In this document: positions 60,430-64,000 of the stretch, piece after piece
How positions within the stretch are numbered: the first letter of the stretch is position 1
How the letters are laid out: the number at the start of each line of letters is the position of its first letter
Source: Sinonovacula constricta
Taxonomy: Eukaryota > Mollusca > Bivalvia > Cardiida > Solecurtidae
NCBI GenBank assembly: GCA_007844125.1
Contig: CM017565.1
Span: 12,328,618 to 12,392,617 of the forward strand
Reading direction: 5' to 3'
DNA length: 64,000 nt
Translations under genes and position numbers: made by a program
Notes under the pieces: model-generated
Told to the model about the DNA's origin: nothing
What the model saw: the letters and a program-made list of their open reading frames with translations, nothing else
The model's database searches: none

Positions 60430-63034
60430 TTAACATTTACAGCAATGTATCCCAGCTATAACAGTGTACTGGTATCTTGGCAGGAAGTCATTCTTCAACC
60501 ACGACATCTTAGCTGCCTGACCTGTTGTATCAATAGATGGGCTTGATCACGGGTATAAAATAGAGCTGAGTCTTAGACAATTCTTATGCATCAGATTGGC
60601 TAGACTTATATTAAGATTGAAAATCTAGCGACAGAAAATCTTAAAGATGATGTCAAACTTGTGAAAAATAATTTAAAGAAAAAATCTTAGATTCTGATCT
60701 GCACCCTATATCTTGTACCAATTCTGACATCAGAATTCAAATCAAAATATCATGTTTTATTTGTTCTATTGTTTAAGTCAACATGCATTTTTGACATGGG
60801 GACAATAAAATAAAAAAGGTAAACATAATAGCATGTAGCAAGATTCAAATCAGAGTTGTATTATTAGTTCATGATGCTAATCTGTTATCTTCCATTTTAT
60901 TATTGAAACCATTTTTATCTTAAAGGAAAAAATAACATAGCACCTAAGTGCAGATTTACTTTAAGACATTTCTTTCAAATATTCTAACGAATATTTCTGC
61001 TGTACACTGATTGCCTGTGCAAAGCTGTATCTGCATATAGATGTAATAAGGTTCTGATCAGTATTTTGGAAGCATCCTGCCATTAAATATAAATAAGCCA
61101 CATGACATTACTCATGGTCATTAGCTCATAACCTGCTAAGTGAATTTTGATCAGACATAAATAAATAGTGTAGATCCAGATCAGCCAGCTCCTTTGGGGA
61201 ATTACCGGATCAAACTCTGTGCCATTTGCAGCCACAACCCAAGCTATATAACTAGATACTTTTATATGTAAATGTAAAGATTCAGTTTTAATTAGTATAG
61301 GATGTAAGCAGATGAAGCAGGGTATGGATTAAGGAAGATTTATAATGGAGGTTTAAATGTATCTGAGGGCCTTAAAGATATGGATGGTGAATTGATTAGC
61401 TGAATTGAGTCCATGGTTAGTTCTACTTCATTGGACTGATGCTGTATGCATTGAAGGATGAGGGTTGACAAAGAGCTTCACCATCAAATACCAAGTACAT
61501 TTGAATACCTTGCTTACCTACCATGAATAGCTCGTAGACCAGCGACACTGGCTGCTCTTGAGAGTTGCTGAGGTGACGCTATTGTTAGCCTGCTGTAAAA
61601 AATGAATGTGGTCACATCACTCTGAATGCCAGACTGGTTGTCGAGGGAGAAACGCTGGGATTTGAATTCATTTTGTATTCATGAATCTTCATGCATGCTC
61701 ACAGATGTATTTTGCGCTTTGTGTACACACTTTTCAGGCAATTAGTTCTGGTCTTGACCATTTACAGCATCCCAATATATTCTCACGCAGTGTCCTTAGT
61801 TACATTCAGATGTCACAGGGGAGGGGTGCTGTTGCTAGGGACCTGTTAATGTACTGTTAGATAAAAATGGATTCTGATTGGTGGCTTGTGATGATGCTTT
61901 TTATCCTGTTTACCACCTGTATAGCACTTGAATATAGTTATACATAATCTTACTTTTTTTTCTTCACACCTATACATTTTTTTCTAATCAAATGCATAGA
62001 TGACAAGTTTGAAGTTTGATGTTTACTTTATCTGGTTGCTTTATTTTTGTATTATAAGCTTTCTTTTGGGATATTCAGGCTGAAGATAAACTTTTTTTCA
62101 TCATGTTTCTTACATTAAAATATATAATTTTTTAATAAAAGTTTTTGCTAAAATTCAGCTTCAGAATTCTTACAAGAAAATAGGACATTGTGAGCATAGG
62201 AGAAGCAAATTTCCTTCAAGATTTATTGATAAATTTCTATTCAACTACTGATGGTGGTTATTGTATGGCTTGAATAGAAGCTACAGATGACTCAGGTAGG
62301 GGCAGTGTTTGCCAAAATCATAGAGGGTAAAGAACTTGTTTCACTGTTACAACAGTCATAATGATGTCAGAAAACGTTTATCAGCCAAACAGTCTCCGTG
62401 CCATTGTTAGAAAATGACCATACGCTACCTTGACGCGAGTGTGAGAGGGGCCAATTGTAAGCCATTGATGACAACTTATCAAAACGTTCATCAACAATTT
62501 GCTTGGAGTCAGAGCATGGGGAGAGTGTCGTATATCACCGTTACTCACTGTTCCTTATAGGGGATTGCTTGGATCTCTAATTATAATGTTAGCTTTAGTT
62601 GGGACCTTTTATTAGGAATATATAATTCTTTATCTAGTTAAATCTTAATACAGTCATCAACAGCAGTCTCTTTCTTTTCAATATATCTTGGGACAATGTT
62701 TGTGTAAGGCAGATGAGTCGAGCAATAGAGATGTGGATTTGATATTTTAAACCTAAGCATGAATTGATCCCAACTGAAGCTGCCTGAACAGGATCTCCAC
62801 TATTTGCTTTTTAAAACTTAGCCAATATGTGTTGTCAACATATTGGTAACAAAATGACTTAGAGGTACAATGTATGAATGGGTTATTAACAAATCTAGTT
62901 GGTTAAAGGTTAGGTATATGGCTGTGGAATTACTCATGGAACTGTTGTTTGTATACCCTGAGGGACTCTGTGCCATTGAGAGTGCTCCTGTTTGGTGTTG
63001 GTCCTGAAAGTACCAAGTCATCCCAGTCATCCAT
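60430..63034 (-). CDS. Tentative three-exon gene, 87-residue product, unrecognised
   Basis: Minus-strand exons: 63034-62934 (start MDDWDDLVLSGPTPN, phase 2 end, donor GA|GTAATT), 61592-61522 (acceptor TTCATTTTTTACAG, donor CATG|GTAGGT, open frame RLTIASPQQLSRAASVAGL) and 60521-60430 (acceptor TTGATACAACAG, containing KMSWLKNDFLPRYQYTVIAG, stop TAA). The phases join without a frameshift: 101+71+92 nt, 87 residues. The middle exon has the best splice sites and a tandem CAGCAG acceptor. The first donor is weak. I recognise no family; there is no signal peptide, and the N-terminus is acidic with a WDD motif. Extra exons between or beyond these are possible, and the last exon may be mis-ended. A coincidental set of open frames cannot be excluded. 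Confidence 0.3.
61124..61230. repeat. Diverged dispersed repeat, partner of 36360-36480
   Basis: AGTGTAGATCCAGATCAGCC and GGATCAAACTCTGTGCC match the repeat at 36360-36480 with substitutions. It falls in the predicted last intron (60522-61521) of the tentative minus-strand gene. Confidence 0.45.
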
Positions 63035-64000
63035 TCTCAGGGGTGAAGCCTATTTAACATCACCTCCGCTTTAATTCTTGTAGCTTACATTCGCAATTAA
63101 GATCTATTCAATCTATCATTCACACAAGGTCTCAGTGAGGAAGATGAAAATGATATGTACCCAATTAAAACCATTTTCTATTCTGGACTGTGCTGCCAGC
63201 TTTTATTTGACTGACAATAACGGAAAATTAACGATACAGGCCAATTATGTTGTAAAACTGGGCATGTTTCAGCGAGAAACTACCTGAAGTTTATCACCTT
63301 AGGAAGCTTTTGTTGCAGTTGGGCTGTGTTGACAGCGATGATTTGATGATTGGGTTGCTTTTGGCTGTTGACTTATAATCAGTGGGCTGGTATAGCTGAT
63401 TGGTCTCTTGACTGAATCTGGTATTGACTAAGTCTAGTACTATAGGTAGGGGAAGGCACAGTCAGAATGGGAAAATCCTTCCTTCACTGTTCTATACAAA
63501 TGATCAAAGGTATTTCCCACTAATTTAAGTTGGGTTCTTTTTGAAGACGGAATTTAAAAAAGAGAAACTTAAACCAGTAACAGCTTGTTGTTACTTTTGC
63601 AATCATGGAATAATTTCATATAATGTTTTGTACAATTTGGAATAATTGTCTCAAGCATATTTATATTGCTCACCTTGAGAAAATAAAGGTTTAACCTATT
63701 TAAATGAAGATGTTATTGATCCAGGTAACCTATAATCTGACCGTGGTTGTCATGAGGGAGTATATTGGTTAAGATTGACCACTTAACTCACATTGGTAGC
63801 TTACTGGCCGTCAATCCTTCAAGGAGTGGACCCTTATAATCCATTTCCAATAAGTTCATCATGTATTAAGTACTGCATTCAGTCCCTGCAGCCCAGCTAA
63901 TCTGGAACAATAATAGAATGGATGGATTTGTTTTCCCTCCAACGTGACTAAAGTGGTTTTAGCCTCTGCCCAATGGTACAAGAGTAATTCAGCTTGTCAA
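63035..64000. other. Window end, no feature recognised
   Basis: I see no exon, RNA or repeat that I can support. If the minus-strand gene is real its promoter should lie here; no clear TATA box is seen directly upstream of 63034. Confidence 0.35.

Overview
This is a nuclear window from an animal, most likely a bivalve mollusc. The evidence is AT-rich DNA with long introns, GT-AG splice sites, a eukaryotic tRNA-Gly(UCC), at least six tRNA-type SINEs (one with a body I recognise from bivalve genomes), a 5S-rRNA-like SINE, a decayed LINE, and a spliced gene for the conserved eukaryotic protein ARL2BP. Nothing is organised like a bacterial genome: there are no operons and no dense reading frames. 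Most long open frames here are tandem repeats read through without stops.

Region 1 (1-27.7 kb) is a cluster of unrelated minisatellites covering roughly 12 kb. Unit lengths are 30 bp (1.15 kb), 44 bp (3.86 kb, exactly 27 units), 52 bp (6.7 kb), TG (7.4 kb), 45 bp passing into 34 bp (8-10.2 kb), 19 bp (11.4-15.5 kb, with a nearly perfect 1.69 kb internal duplication), a second 19 bp family (15.65 kb), an 18/25 bp mosaic (22.2-23.9 kb) and 16 bp (26.1-27.7 kb). Inside the cluster is one good gene model at 17.1-21.3 kb: a TATA box, a non-coding first exon, a 3.5 kb intron, then a single coding exon for an unrecognised 92-residue Trp/Gly/Asn/Ser-rich protein and a poly(A) signal.

Region 2 (28-37 kb) holds a LINE 3' fragment, tRNA-Gly and, head-to-head with it, the complete ARL2BP gene on the plus strand. 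ARL2BP has seven coding exons and encodes 194 residues from the favoured first exon. A second phase-compatible first exon is present. Intron 4 carries a large hairpin and a roughly 0.75 kb inverted-repeat element that ends 15 bp before exon 5.

Region 3 (37-64 kb) is mostly intergenic or intronic, with SINEs and trinucleotide repeats. The key feature is a 40-nt coding exon at 50.5 kb. It begins MSRRKQAKPR, the N-terminal NuRD-recruiting motif of SALL/FOG/BCL11/ZNF423/ZNF521-type zinc-finger repressors, and ends at a consensus splice donor; the rest of that gene was not found here. A tentative three-exon minus-strand gene lies at 60.4-63.0 kb.

All assignments come from reading the sequence. 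No similarity search or alignment software was run. Exon coordinates were checked by hand for phase and splice consensus.
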